Positions 54,301 to 62,333 of a stretch of DNA of 64,000 bases are shown here, one piece after another. The stretch's first letter is position 1; the number at the start of each line of letters is the position of its first letter. Location: positions 868,001-932,000 of the forward strand of contig NC_013061.1 in assembly GCF_000023825.1 (NCBI RefSeq). The letters run 5' to 3'. A program made the position numbers and the translations under genes. The DNA is from Pedobacter heparinus DSM 2366 (GTDB lineage Bacteria; Bacteroidota; Bacteroidia; Sphingobacteriales; Sphingobacteriaceae). The notes under the pieces are model-generated. The model was not told the origin of the DNA, made no database searches, and saw only the letters and a program-made list of their open reading frames with translations.

Positions 54301-55508
54301 AGGTCTTTTTTAACATCCTGTCGAATGCTTTTAAATATACACCCGATGGCGGAAAGATCAGCTTTAACCTAACAAAAGAAAATGACCGGGTAAAAGTGGA
54401 GATTACTGATACGGGCATCGGCATCCCTGTGGATGCACAGGCAAAGATATTTACTAACTTTTATCAGGTAAAATCGGGTACTACTGCTGCTGAAGGCTGG
54501 GGTATAGGCCTGGCCCTGGTAAAAAACATAGTGGACCTGCATAAAGGAGAGCTTACTGTTTTCAGTGAACCTGCAGCAGAAGGTAAACCAGGAAAAACCA
54601 GTTTAACCGTAACATTGTCTTTAGGAAAGGCTCATTTTAAGGCTGAAGAGCTGACTGATACACCCCTGCTGATAAAAACTGTAACAGATGTTCCTGTAAC
54701 AGAAGGTCCGGTACCGATGGAAGAAGGCGGGCTGGAGGTACTTGCGGAGAAAAAATATACCGTCCAGGTGGTAGAAGATAATGACGAACTCAGGGGTTTT
54801 ATTGTACAGTCGCTTCAAAATACTTATCATATACTGGAAAGTATCAATGGCTTACAAGGTTGGGAAACTGCAATTGAAAATGTACCTGATATTATCGTAA
54901 GCGATGTGACCATGCCTGAATTAAACGGACTGGAACTTTGTTTAAAATTAAAACAGGAAGAAAAGACCAATCACATTCCGGTGATCATGCTGACGGCCAT
55001 GGCCTCACATCTGCACCAGGTAGATGGGCTGGAGGCAGGAGCAGATGTATACATTACCAAGCCTTTCAGCATACAGGTGCTGGAACTGAGCATCAGGAAT
55101 CTGTTGCAGGGTAGGGAAGGGCTGAAACAAAAATACATGAAGCAGATCATGCTGAGCCCCAGAAAGCTGGAAATTGAATCTCCGGATGAGAAGTTTTTGA
55201 ATAAACTCATGCAACTGGTGGAGGATAAGATGGAAGATCCGGATTTTAACGTAGGTAGTCTGGTTGAAGATATTGGAATGAGCCAGACCGTGCTGTATAA
55301 AAAGATCAAAGCGCTTACCGGTTTGTCCATTACTGATTTTATCAAATCACAGCGTTTAAAAAGGGCAGCTCAGTTACTGTCAGACCATCAGCTGAACATT
55401 GCTGAAGTGGCCTATTCTGTAGGATTTAACGATAGAAAGTATTTTAGTAAAGAATTCCGCAAGCAATTTGGCGTTGCTCCTTCAGATTATCACGGAAAAA
55501 CAGATTAG
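51384..55508 (+). CDS. Hybrid two-component system sensor/regulator (HTCS) of the chondroitin locus
   Basis: One polypeptide of 1374 aa. It has a signal peptide (FLLLGNTAFAQ); a periplasmic sensor of many Reg_prop propeller repeats ([IV]WIGT..GLN) at about 30-690; a Y_Y_Y domain ending PSGKYKLLVKGSNNDGLW; a membrane segment (WAYLLYFIVGSALLYFVL); HisKA with His864 in RISHEIRTPLTL; HATPase (FFNILSNAFKYTPDGG, GWGIGLALVKN); a receiver with Asp1174 (IIVSDVTMPELNG); and an AraC helix-turn-helix (about 1255-1370, AEVAYSVGFNDRKYFSKEFR). It should sense an oligosaccharide in the periplasm and activate the downstream lyase and SusC operons. The likely ligand is an unsaturated chondroitin disaccharide, by analogy with characterised Bacteroides HTCS proteins. 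Confidence 0.93.
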   Translation: MRRYLTRELLTKWMVFMLFLLLGNTAFAQLSFDHLSVGNGLSQSTVLSICKDSRGYMWFGTRDCLNRYDGKGVKIYRTDPDDPSTISAEDYIYALLEDRQKNLWIGTQNGLNRYIPEKDAFERIAYEPKNPNSISDKIVLSILADSRGQVWFGTNNGLSMLENPASRKFKKFHQKDGIAGNSVYTVFEDSKRNIWVGTTEGLTMMTLKNGRYTFTSFRHDPADPNSISGSSVKAIAEDKQGRIWIGSETEGLNLYVPVSGSFVHFKYNPLIADGLSNNIIRKIMVAKNGSLWVATMNGLNILDPQTFRFTAYKHDSDSRKSLSDNSIKEIYEDEQGSVWVGTMFGGVNVTHHNTIPFTVYKYNKYRNSISSDIISVIEADAQGNLWIGTEGQGLNYLDLKTGLFKKYINDPGDPGSLSNNTIKAIFKDSKGRVWIGLYQGGLELFMPASGKFKHYPHDPRYANSLSFGYVSSIAEDEHGRLLVGTSSKGLNIFDPEQGVLSLLSDLPTKGLKLSSSYIRFAYQDSKKNVWVGTPRGLNLLTPGAAQFKVFFRGSHTDSLKSNQISCIREDHRGNIWIGSLRGGLSLYHPESRSFTTYSRANGMASDNIIDILEDNERNLWISTDRGLTKFDVRRKTFKNYNTGDGLPTNEFNINSAYKDKSGKLYFGSYNGLVTFTPRDIKENTALPKTVFSGLRLFNKPVAINGPDKLLKEDISFTKQITFSADQNIFTIDFLALNYIQPQRNKYAYKLEGFEKDWNYVNIPSATYTNLPSGKYKLLVKGSNNDGLWNNTPTAMEIRILPPLWQTWWAYLLYFIVGSALLYFVLRFTRRQQKLESELYYEHLNNERQQELYQMKLDFFTRISHEIRTPLTLIFAPLEKLIQLTKENDTVNQQLLGIKRNTDRLLRLISELLDFRKIESGNASMQVSENDLVAFCRNIYNAYQSLAEVKNITYSFYSPEERIPAYYDISQLEKVFFNILSNAFKYTPDGGKISFNLTKENDRVKVEITDTGIGIPVDAQAKIFTNFYQVKSGTTAAEGWGIGLALVKNIVDLHKGELTVFSEPAAEGKPGKTSLTVTLSLGKAHFKAEELTDTPLLIKTVTDVPVTEGPVPMEEGGLEVLAEKKYTVQVVEDNDELRGFIVQSLQNTYHILESINGLQGWETAIENVPDIIVSDVTMPELNGLELCLKLKQEEKTNHIPVIMLTAMASHLHQVDGLEAGADVYITKPFSIQVLELSIRNLLQGREGLKQKYMKQIMLSPRKLEIESPDEKFLNKLMQLVEDKMEDPDFNVGSLVEDIGMSQTVLYKKIKALTGLSITDFIKSQRLKRAAQLLSDHQLNIAEVAYSVGFNDRKYFSKEFRKQFGVAPSDYHGKTD

Positions 55509-55519
55509 TACCCCCTTTT
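55508..55519 (+). promoter_or_regulatory. GTACCCCCTTTT element before the lyase operon
   Basis: The 12-bp sequence GTACCCCCTTTT begins at the last base of the HTCS stop codon and recurs exactly at 62243-62254 before the next SusC gene. It was not noticed before other operons. It is a candidate binding site for the HTCS AraC domain. AATATTTG at 55558-55565 is a one-mismatch -7 box downstream. Confidence 0.45.
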
Positions 55520-55603
55520 GAACCGATCTGTCGCCCGCCGCCCAAGCAGATTAATTCAATATTTGGATCTTGTATGAACACAATTTTCAGAGAAAGACCA
55601 GAT

Positions 55604-58600
55604 ATGAACCGCCTGTTGTTTGTTTTTTTATTGATTTGCAGCATCACTGTAAATGGTTATGCGCAAATGCAGACCGATATTTGCGAAAATATACTGCCCA
55701 AAAACTGGCAGGTTGTGAATGGGAAATTATCGCTTAGCGACCAGCATTTTAAGCTGGGCAAACAAGCTGTAAAATGGTCCTGGACAGCAGGACAAAAAAG
55801 CCGGTTGCACATTAGTGATAAAGCTTTTGAAGCGGTTGCCGGCAACCCGAGAAGTACTTTTGTAGTTTGGATATACAATGAAACACCAATAAATGACAAG
55901 TTGTTGTTTCAGTTTGGCAATGGAGTTAAAACCGCCTCTGGTTTTGAATTTAAGCTGAACTTTAAAGGTTGGCGTACGGCATGGGTAATGTATCACAGGG
56001 ATATGCAGGGTAAGCCTGTTGAAGGAATGAATGCCATGCAGGTCATAGCGCCTGCTTCCGTAAAAAACGGGACCGTTTTTTTAGATCAGCTGATGTATGA
56101 TGTAACCATCAACCCCCGCTCCCCCATGCGTGATGAACAATTGCCGTTTATTAATCCCGATGCCGATAAAGCGGCCAATGCGCATTGGAACGCACTGTAT
56201 AATTTTAGCCATAGTCCTCATTATTTAACACTTGCAGAAGGAGTAACCAGGCAGGAACTGCTCGACCTGGAGCTGATCAGCAGTCGGTACATAGACATGA
56301 TCATGCCTGTAAAAGGTACTTTGGTAAAAAACATGCTTGAAGAGATAGAAAAAGGTTTTGCCTACTGGAACATTCGCCGCGAAGGCAGCAGAATAAGTGG
56401 CAGGCCGGTCTATTCCATGAACGATACGGAACTGGTATCTTTATCACCTGCAGAAAATGTAAAGGAAGCCAACCGCTTATCTGGCATCAAGCGGTATACA
56501 CAATTGATGTTGCAGGTAGCACAGGCTTTTCATGCCGGTACTGATGCGAAAGAAAAGCTGCGGCTGGAAAATATTTTTATGGATATGCTGGACCATCTTG
56601 AAGATCAGGGATGGGCCTATGGCAGTGGGATGGGGGCTTTACATCACCATGGTTACAATCTGGAAGGCTATTATCCGTCGTGTTTGCTAATGAAAGACGT
56701 AATTAAAAGACAAGGTAAACTGGAACGTACTTTTCAGAGCATGAGTTGGTTTAGTGGTTTGGGCCGTACTTTACAACGGCCATTGCCATCGTCCAATATA
56801 GATGTATTTAATACACTGCTGGGCAGTATGCTTTCCAGCATTTTAATTATGGACAACTCGCCCGAAAAACTGCGTTATCTGCATAGTTTTTCCAATTGGT
56901 TGTCGGAAAATGTTAAGCCAGATCATACCATAGAAGGGGCCTTTAAACCTGATGGGGCTGTGTTTCATCATGGAAACCTGTACCCAGCCTACGGAATTGG
57001 TGGTTATACAGGCATTTCGCCAGTCGTTTTTGCACTAAGCGGTACAAGCTTCCGGATGGACCAAGAGGCCCATGAAAGTTTAAGGAATAGTTTGCTGATG
57101 ATGCATTATTATACCCATCCATTTAAATGGCCGGTTAGTGTGGCAGGGCGGCATCCTACGGGCAGCTGGCGCATTGCCGATCTGCCTTATGCCTATATGG
57201 CCATGGCAGGTACACCCGACGGAAAAAACAAAACCGATAGCCTGATGGCGGCAATTTATTTAAAGCTGAATGAAGGCAAAAAAAACAGGTGGATTGCTGC
57301 TTTTAAAGCAGCTAAGATTAAACCGGCTGGCTACAGCAGCGGGCACTGGAACCTGAATTATGGCCTTTTCGACATTCACAGGAGGAAGGACTGGTTGCTG
57401 ACCATCAGGGGGCATAACCGCTATCTGATCAGCAATGAATCCTACCCTGGGGCAAATGTATTTGGAAGGTATGTAGCCTATGGACAGCTGGAGGTGCTCT
57501 TTCCGGAAACCAAAACGGATGATGGCAGCAATTTTCGGGATGAAGGCTGGGACTGGAACAACATCCCCGGTACTACTACCCTGCATGTGCCCATCGCAAA
57601 GCTGAGGGCAAACATCATCAATGCGGATGATTTTAGTGGCATTGAAGAAATGCTGATCACTGATGAGCGCTTTGCCGGAGGAACCACATTTAAAAAACAA
57701 GGTATGTTTGCCATGAAACTGCATGGACATGATAAATATGATATGGGAAGTTTCAGGGCTACAAAATCCTGGTTTATGTTTGATAGCCTGGTGGTATGCC
57801 TGGGCTCGGATATTCGCAATACTATCCCTGATTATCCTACACAAACTACCCTTTTTCAAAACTATTTGAAAAAAAACAGTGATACGGTCGTGGTTAATGA
57901 GCGGGTAGTAACTGCATTTCCCTATAAAGAAGAAGGACAAAAAGGGAAAGCCTTAAGTGTGATAGATAACCGGGGTATTGGTTATTATCTTCCAGATGCT
58001 ACAACGGTTTTACTTACAAAAGCAAAACAATTGTCGAGAGACCAGAAAGATACACGTGAAACTACTGGTAATTTTGCTAAATTAATACTTGAACATGGAA
58101 ATGCACCTGTAAATGCAGGCTACGAATACGCCATGCTGGTTAAAACAGATAAGCAGGAAATGGAAAAAATGGTCTCGTTGATGCAAAGCAAACAACCTTT
58201 GTATAAAGTGCTGCGGAAAGACAGTATTGCCCATACCGTATGGTATGCGCCGGAACAACTTACCGCAATGGCTGTTTTTAACAGCAACAAACAGTTGAAT
58301 GATTCCCTGCTGATCGGCAACAACAGGCCCTGTCTGCTCATGTACCATAAGGAGGGCAGTAGTTTGTCTTTGTCGGTCACCGATCCTGACCTTGCTTTTT
58401 ATGAAGGGCCAGATGATAGTCCGATTAGTCCATCCGGCAAAAGAGAAGAAGTAAGTATTTATTCGCGCAGCTGGTACAGATCACCCTCAAAGCCTTCGGT
58501 AGTAAAGCTGCTGATCAAGGGCAGATGGACTGCAGATCCAGCTAACAAAGCATTAAAAGCAATACCTCAGGCTGGCGGAAACACCCTTGTCAGTATAAAT

Positions 58601-58666
58601 TGTAAAGATGGCCTGGTGTCATCTGTCCAACTAATTAAAAGTAATAATAAGGAGAATGTAAAATGA
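55604..58666 (+). CDS. Chondroitin ABC-type PL8 polysaccharide lyase
   Basis: The start at 55604 gives the signal peptide MNRLLFVFLLICSITVNGYA; an upstream ATG at 55574 is also open. The order is N-terminal beta-sandwich (about 20-190), alpha/alpha toroid and C-terminal beta-domains. Compared with Proteus chondroitinase ABC I, the catalytic set is visible: His455 in AVFHHGNLYPAY, Tyr463, Arg516 in VAGRHPTGSW and Glu612 in LISNESYPGANVFGRY, matching His501, Tyr508, Arg560 and Glu653. At 1020 aa it has the ABC length, not the 700-aa AC length. It should degrade chondroitin and possibly dermatan sulfate to unsaturated disaccharides. Its stop overlaps the sulfatase start (ATGA). Confidence 0.88.
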   Translation: MNRLLFVFLLICSITVNGYAQMQTDICENILPKNWQVVNGKLSLSDQHFKLGKQAVKWSWTAGQKSRLHISDKAFEAVAGNPRSTFVVWIYNETPINDKLLFQFGNGVKTASGFEFKLNFKGWRTAWVMYHRDMQGKPVEGMNAMQVIAPASVKNGTVFLDQLMYDVTINPRSPMRDEQLPFINPDADKAANAHWNALYNFSHSPHYLTLAEGVTRQELLDLELISSRYIDMIMPVKGTLVKNMLEEIEKGFAYWNIRREGSRISGRPVYSMNDTELVSLSPAENVKEANRLSGIKRYTQLMLQVAQAFHAGTDAKEKLRLENIFMDMLDHLEDQGWAYGSGMGALHHHGYNLEGYYPSCLLMKDVIKRQGKLERTFQSMSWFSGLGRTLQRPLPSSNIDVFNTLLGSMLSSILIMDNSPEKLRYLHSFSNWLSENVKPDHTIEGAFKPDGAVFHHGNLYPAYGIGGYTGISPVVFALSGTSFRMDQEAHESLRNSLLMMHYYTHPFKWPVSVAGRHPTGSWRIADLPYAYMAMAGTPDGKNKTDSLMAAIYLKLNEGKKNRWIAAFKAAKIKPAGYSSGHWNLNYGLFDIHRRKDWLLTIRGHNRYLISNESYPGANVFGRYVAYGQLEVLFPETKTDDGSNFRDEGWDWNNIPGTTTLHVPIAKLRANIINADDFSGIEEMLITDERFAGGTTFKKQGMFAMKLHGHDKYDMGSFRATKSWFMFDSLVVCLGSDIRNTIPDYPTQTTLFQNYLKKNSDTVVVNERVVTAFPYKEEGQKGKALSVIDNRGIGYYLPDATTVLLTKAKQLSRDQKDTRETTGNFAKLILEHGNAPVNAGYEYAMLVKTDKQEMEKMVSLMQSKQPLYKVLRKDSIAHTVWYAPEQLTAMAVFNSNKQLNDSLLIGNNRPCLLMYHKEGSSLSLSVTDPDLAFYEGPDDSPISPSGKREEVSIYSRSWYRSPSKPSVVKLLIKGRWTADPANKALKAIPQAGGNTLVSINCKDGLVSSVQLIKSNNKENVK

Positions 58667-60081
58667 AAGGAATAAAAACGATAAGTACTTTGTTGCTGGC
58701 CCTTTGGACAGGCATTAGTGCTGCACAGGTAAAAACTGCGGCCAAGCCCAACGTGATTGTCATTGTTAGCGATGATGCCGGATATGTAGATTTTGGTTGT
58801 TATGGTGGTAAACAGATCCCCACACCCAATATTGATGCCATTGCCAAACAGGGTACGCGGTTTACTGATGCATATGTTTCGGCTTCAGTATGTGCCCCCT
58901 CAAGGGCCGGAATTTTAACCGGACGTTACCAGCAGCGCTTTGGCTTTGAGCACAATACATCAAATGTTTTGGCCCCGGGGTATAAAATAACTGATGTAGG
59001 AATGGATCCTTCGGAACAGACCATTGGAAATGAAATGCAGGCAAATGGGTATAAAACCATTGCAATTGGTAAATGGCACCAGGGTGATGAACCTAAACAT
59101 TTTCCGCTAAACAGGGGCTTTAACGAATTTTATGGTTTTACAGGGGGGCACCGTGATTTTTTTGCCTATAAAGGCAAAAGAACCAATGAACATGCTTTGT
59201 ACAACAATAAAGAGATCGTTCCGGAAAATGAAATTACCTATCTGACGGATATGTTTACCGATAAGGCTACGTCTTTTATTACAGCAAATAAAGACAAGCC
59301 CTTTTTTATGTACCTTTCTTACAATGCAGTACACACGCCGATGAATGCGAAAAAAGACCTGATGGAGCGTTATGCAAGTATAGCCGATACCGGGCGCAGG
59401 GCCTATGCAGCCATGATGACCTCATTGGATGATGGAATTGGTAAGGTAATGGCCACACTTAAGGCAAATCAGCTGGATAAAAATACACTGATCATTTTTA
59501 TCAACGACAATGGTGGCGCTACAGTAAACTCTTCTGATAACGGGCCGTTAAGGGGTATGAAAGGGTCAAAATGGGAAGGTGGCATCCGTGTGGCCATGAT
59601 GATGAAATGGCCTGGACATATTGCTGCAAATAAAACAGATAGCCGTCCGGTAAGCTCATTAGATATCCTGCCTACGGCCATTGGTGCCGGAAAAGGTAAA
59701 CAAAAGGGTACAAAAAAGCTGGATGGGGTAAACTTACTTCCTTATTTAAGTGCGGGTAATAAAAAGACACCCCACGAGGCGCTATATTGGCGAAGAGGCG
59801 TAGCCGCAGCCATGAGAGAAGGGAACTGGAAGCTGATCCGGGTTAAGGAAAGCCCCACCGTACAGAATGTATTGTTGTTTGACCTGAGTAAGGACCTTTC
59901 AGAGACTAAAAACCTGTCGGAAAAATATCCTGCCAAAGTAAAAGAGCTGCTTGTCAAACTTGCTGAATGGGAAAAAGGACTGGACCAGCCGCACTGGTAT
60001 AGTTCTTACGGCGACCAGAACCAGATCATGAAGCACCGTATGGAAACTACAGGCCGCGAGATGGAGAGAATGTACCCTTAA
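58663..60081 (+). CDS. Secreted type I (S1 family) sulfatase
   Basis: The formylglycine signature SVCAPSRAGILTGRYQ (Cys77 in C-x-P-S-R) defines a Cys-type sulfatase matured by an anaerobic-type or FGE enzyme. Metal residues follow the pattern IVIVSDDAGYVDFG and IIFINDNGGA. Catalytic basic segments include TIAIGKWHQGDEPKHFP and GMKGSKWEGGIRV. A signal peptide (ISTLLLALWTGISAAQ) sends it to the periplasm. Between two PL8 chondroitin lyases, the likely substrate is a 4- or 6-sulfated GalNAc or a disaccharide; position specificity cannot be told. It overlaps the upstream lyase by 4 nt and precedes cslA by 16 nt. Confidence 0.92.
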   Translation: MKGIKTISTLLLALWTGISAAQVKTAAKPNVIVIVSDDAGYVDFGCYGGKQIPTPNIDAIAKQGTRFTDAYVSASVCAPSRAGILTGRYQQRFGFEHNTSNVLAPGYKITDVGMDPSEQTIGNEMQANGYKTIAIGKWHQGDEPKHFPLNRGFNEFYGFTGGHRDFFAYKGKRTNEHALYNNKEIVPENEITYLTDMFTDKATSFITANKDKPFFMYLSYNAVHTPMNAKKDLMERYASIADTGRRAYAAMMTSLDDGIGKVMATLKANQLDKNTLIIFINDNGGATVNSSDNGPLRGMKGSKWEGGIRVAMMMKWPGHIAANKTDSRPVSSLDILPTAIGAGKGKQKGTKKLDGVNLLPYLSAGNKKTPHEALYWRRGVAAAMREGNWKLIRVKESPTVQNVLLFDLSKDLSETKNLSEKYPAKVKELLVKLAEWEKGLDQPHWYSSYGDQNQIMKHRMETTGREMERMYP

Positions 60082-60097
60082 ACCAATAAACAAATCC

Positions 60098-62200
60098 ATG
60101 AAGAAATTATTTGTAACCTGTATAGTCTTTTTCTCTATTTTAAGTCCTGCTCTGCTTATTGCACAGCAGACCGGTACTGCAGAACTGATTATGAAGCGGG
60201 TGATGCTGGACCTTAAAAAGCCTTTGCGCAATATGGATAAGGTGGCGGAAAAGAACCTGAATACGCTGCAGCCTGACGGTAGCTGGAAGGATGTGCCTTA
60301 TAAAGATGATGCCATGACCAATTGGTTGCCAAACAACCACCTGCTACAATTGGAAACTATTATACAGGCTTATATTGAAAAAGATAGTCACTATTATGGC
60401 GACGATAAAGTGTTTGACCAGATTTCCAAAGCTTTTAAGTATTGGTATGACAGCGACCCGAAAAGCCGCAACTGGTGGCACAATGAAATTGCCACTCCGC
60501 AGGCCCTTGGTGAAATGCTGATCCTGATGCGTTACGGTAAAAAGCCGCTTGATGAAGCATTGGTGCATAAATTGACCGAAAGAATGAAGCGGGGCGAACC
60601 GGAGAAGAAAACGGGGGCCAACAAAACAGATATCGCCCTGCATTACTTTTATCGTGCTTTGTTAACGTCTGATGAGGCTTTGCTTTCCTTCGCCGTAAAA
60701 GAATTGTTTTATCCCGTACAGTTTGTACACTATGAGGAAGGCCTGCAATACGATTATTCCTACCTGCAGCACGGTCCGCAATTACAGATATCGAGCTACG
60801 GTGCCGTATTTATTACCGGGGTACTGAAACTTGCCAATTACGTTAGGGATACCCCTTATGCTTTAAGTACCGAGAAACTGGCTATATTTTCAAAGTATTA
60901 CCGCGACAGTTATCTGAAAGCTATCCGTGGAAGTTATATGGATTTTAACGTAGAAGGCCGCGGAGTAAGCCGGCCAGACATTCTAAATAAAAAGGCAGAA
61001 AAAAAGAGGTTGCTGGTGGCGAAGATGATCGATCTTAAGCATACTGAAGAATGGGCTGATGCGATAGCCAGGACAGATAGCACAGTTGCGGCCGGCTATA
61101 AGATTGAGCCCTATCACCATCAGTTCTGGAATGGTGATTATGTGCAACATTTAAGACCTGCCTATTCTTTTAATGTTCGTATGGTGAGTAAGCGGACCCG
61201 ACGCAGTGAATCCGGCAATAAAGAAAACCTGCTGGGCAGGTATTTATCTGATGGGGCTACTAACATACAATTGCGCGGACCAGAATACTATAACATTATG
61301 CCGGTATGGGAATGGGACAAGATTCCTGGCATAACCAGCCGTGATTATTTAACCGACAGACCTTTGACGAAGCTTTGGGGAGAGCAGGGGAGCAATGACT
61401 TTGCAGGAGGGGTGTCTGATGGTGTATACGGGGCCAGTGCCTACGCATTGGATTACGATAGCTTACAGGCAAAGAAAGCCTGGTTCTTTTTTGACAAAGA
61501 GATTGTATGTCTTGGTGCCGGTATCAACAGCAATGCCCCTGAAAACATTACCACTACCCTTAACCAGAGCTGGTTAAATGGCCCGGTTATAAGTACTGCA
61601 GGTAAAACCGGCCGGGGTAAAATAACAACGTTTAAAGCACAGGGACAGTTCTGGTTGTTGCACGATGCGATTGGTTATTACTTTCCTGAAGGGGCCAACC
61701 TTAGTCTGAGTACCCAGTCGCAAAAAGGCAATTGGTTCCACATCAACAATTCACATTCAAAAGATGAAGTTTCTGGTGATGTATTTAAGCTTTGGATCAA
61801 CCATGGTGCCAGGCCAGAAAATGCGCAGTATGCTTATATCGTTTTGCCGGGAATAAACAAGCCGGAAGAAATTAAAAAATATAATGGAACGGCACCGAAA
61901 GTCCTTGCCAATACCAACCAGCTGCAGGCAGTTTATCATCAGCAGTTAGATATGGTACAGGCTATCTTCTATACAGCTGGAAAATTAAGCGTAGCGGGCA
62001 TAGAAATTGAAACAGATAAGCCATGTGCAGTGCTGATCAAGCACATCAATGGCAAGCAGGTAATTTGGGCTGCCGATCCATTGCAAAAAGAAAAGACTGC
62101 AGTGTTGAGCATCAGGGATTTAAAAACAGGAAAAACAAATCGGGTAAAAATTGATTTTCCGCAACAGGAATTTGCAGGTGCAACGGTTGAACTGAAATAG
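60098..62200 (+). CDS. cslA: Chondroitinase AC (PL8), cslA of Pedobacter heparinus
   Basis: The 700-aa protein agrees at every landmark with the crystallised P. heparinus enzyme: catalytic Asn175, His225, Tyr234, Arg288, Arg292 and Glu371, Ca-site residues around 405-417 (EWD and DY), and the O-mannosylated Asp-Ser sites at Ser328 and Ser455. Signal peptide: FFSILSPALLIAQ, cleaved near Gln23. It cleaves the beta-1,4 bond between GalNAc and glucuronic acid in chondroitin 4- and 6-sulfate by beta-elimination in the periplasm. It is the third gene of the HTCS-preceded operon, 16 nt after the sulfatase. From my memory of the literature, cslB lies about 5.5 kb from cslA in the same orientation, so it should be just beyond the window. 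Confidence 0.97.
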   Translation: MKKLFVTCIVFFSILSPALLIAQQTGTAELIMKRVMLDLKKPLRNMDKVAEKNLNTLQPDGSWKDVPYKDDAMTNWLPNNHLLQLETIIQAYIEKDSHYYGDDKVFDQISKAFKYWYDSDPKSRNWWHNEIATPQALGEMLILMRYGKKPLDEALVHKLTERMKRGEPEKKTGANKTDIALHYFYRALLTSDEALLSFAVKELFYPVQFVHYEEGLQYDYSYLQHGPQLQISSYGAVFITGVLKLANYVRDTPYALSTEKLAIFSKYYRDSYLKAIRGSYMDFNVEGRGVSRPDILNKKAEKKRLLVAKMIDLKHTEEWADAIARTDSTVAAGYKIEPYHHQFWNGDYVQHLRPAYSFNVRMVSKRTRRSESGNKENLLGRYLSDGATNIQLRGPEYYNIMPVWEWDKIPGITSRDYLTDRPLTKLWGEQGSNDFAGGVSDGVYGASAYALDYDSLQAKKAWFFFDKEIVCLGAGINSNAPENITTTLNQSWLNGPVISTAGKTGRGKITTFKAQGQFWLLHDAIGYYFPEGANLSLSTQSQKGNWFHINNSHSKDEVSGDVFKLWINHGARPENAQYAYIVLPGINKPEEIKKYNGTAPKVLANTNQLQAVYHQQLDMVQAIFYTAGKLSVAGIEIETDKPCAVLIKHINGKQVIWAADPLQKEKTAVLSIRDLKTGKTNRVKIDFPQQEFAGATVELK

Positions 62201-62242
62201 AGCCCAATATTAACTGATTATTACCCTTATATAAATTAATCT

Positions 62243-62254
62243 GTACCCCCTTTT
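62243..62254 (+). promoter_or_regulatory. GTACCCCCTTTT element before the SusC gene
   Basis: An exact second copy of the 12-bp element at 55508-55519. Here it is followed by CAATTTTG at 62271-62278, a one-mismatch -7 box, 28 bp after the element start; upstream of the lyase operon the distance is 50 bp. The 22-bp difference is about two helical turns. Confidence 0.45.
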
Positions 62255-62333
62255 TCCATGGGTTCATGCGCAATTTTGATGGTAGTAATCTAGGGGGATT
62301 ATTACGAGAAACCAAATTTTAAACTTTTTAAGT

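Noticed and set aside
57260..57940. 226-aa minus-strand open frame inside the PL8 lyase gene
   Set aside because: Shadow frame opposite conserved lyase sequence, with no recognisable motif.
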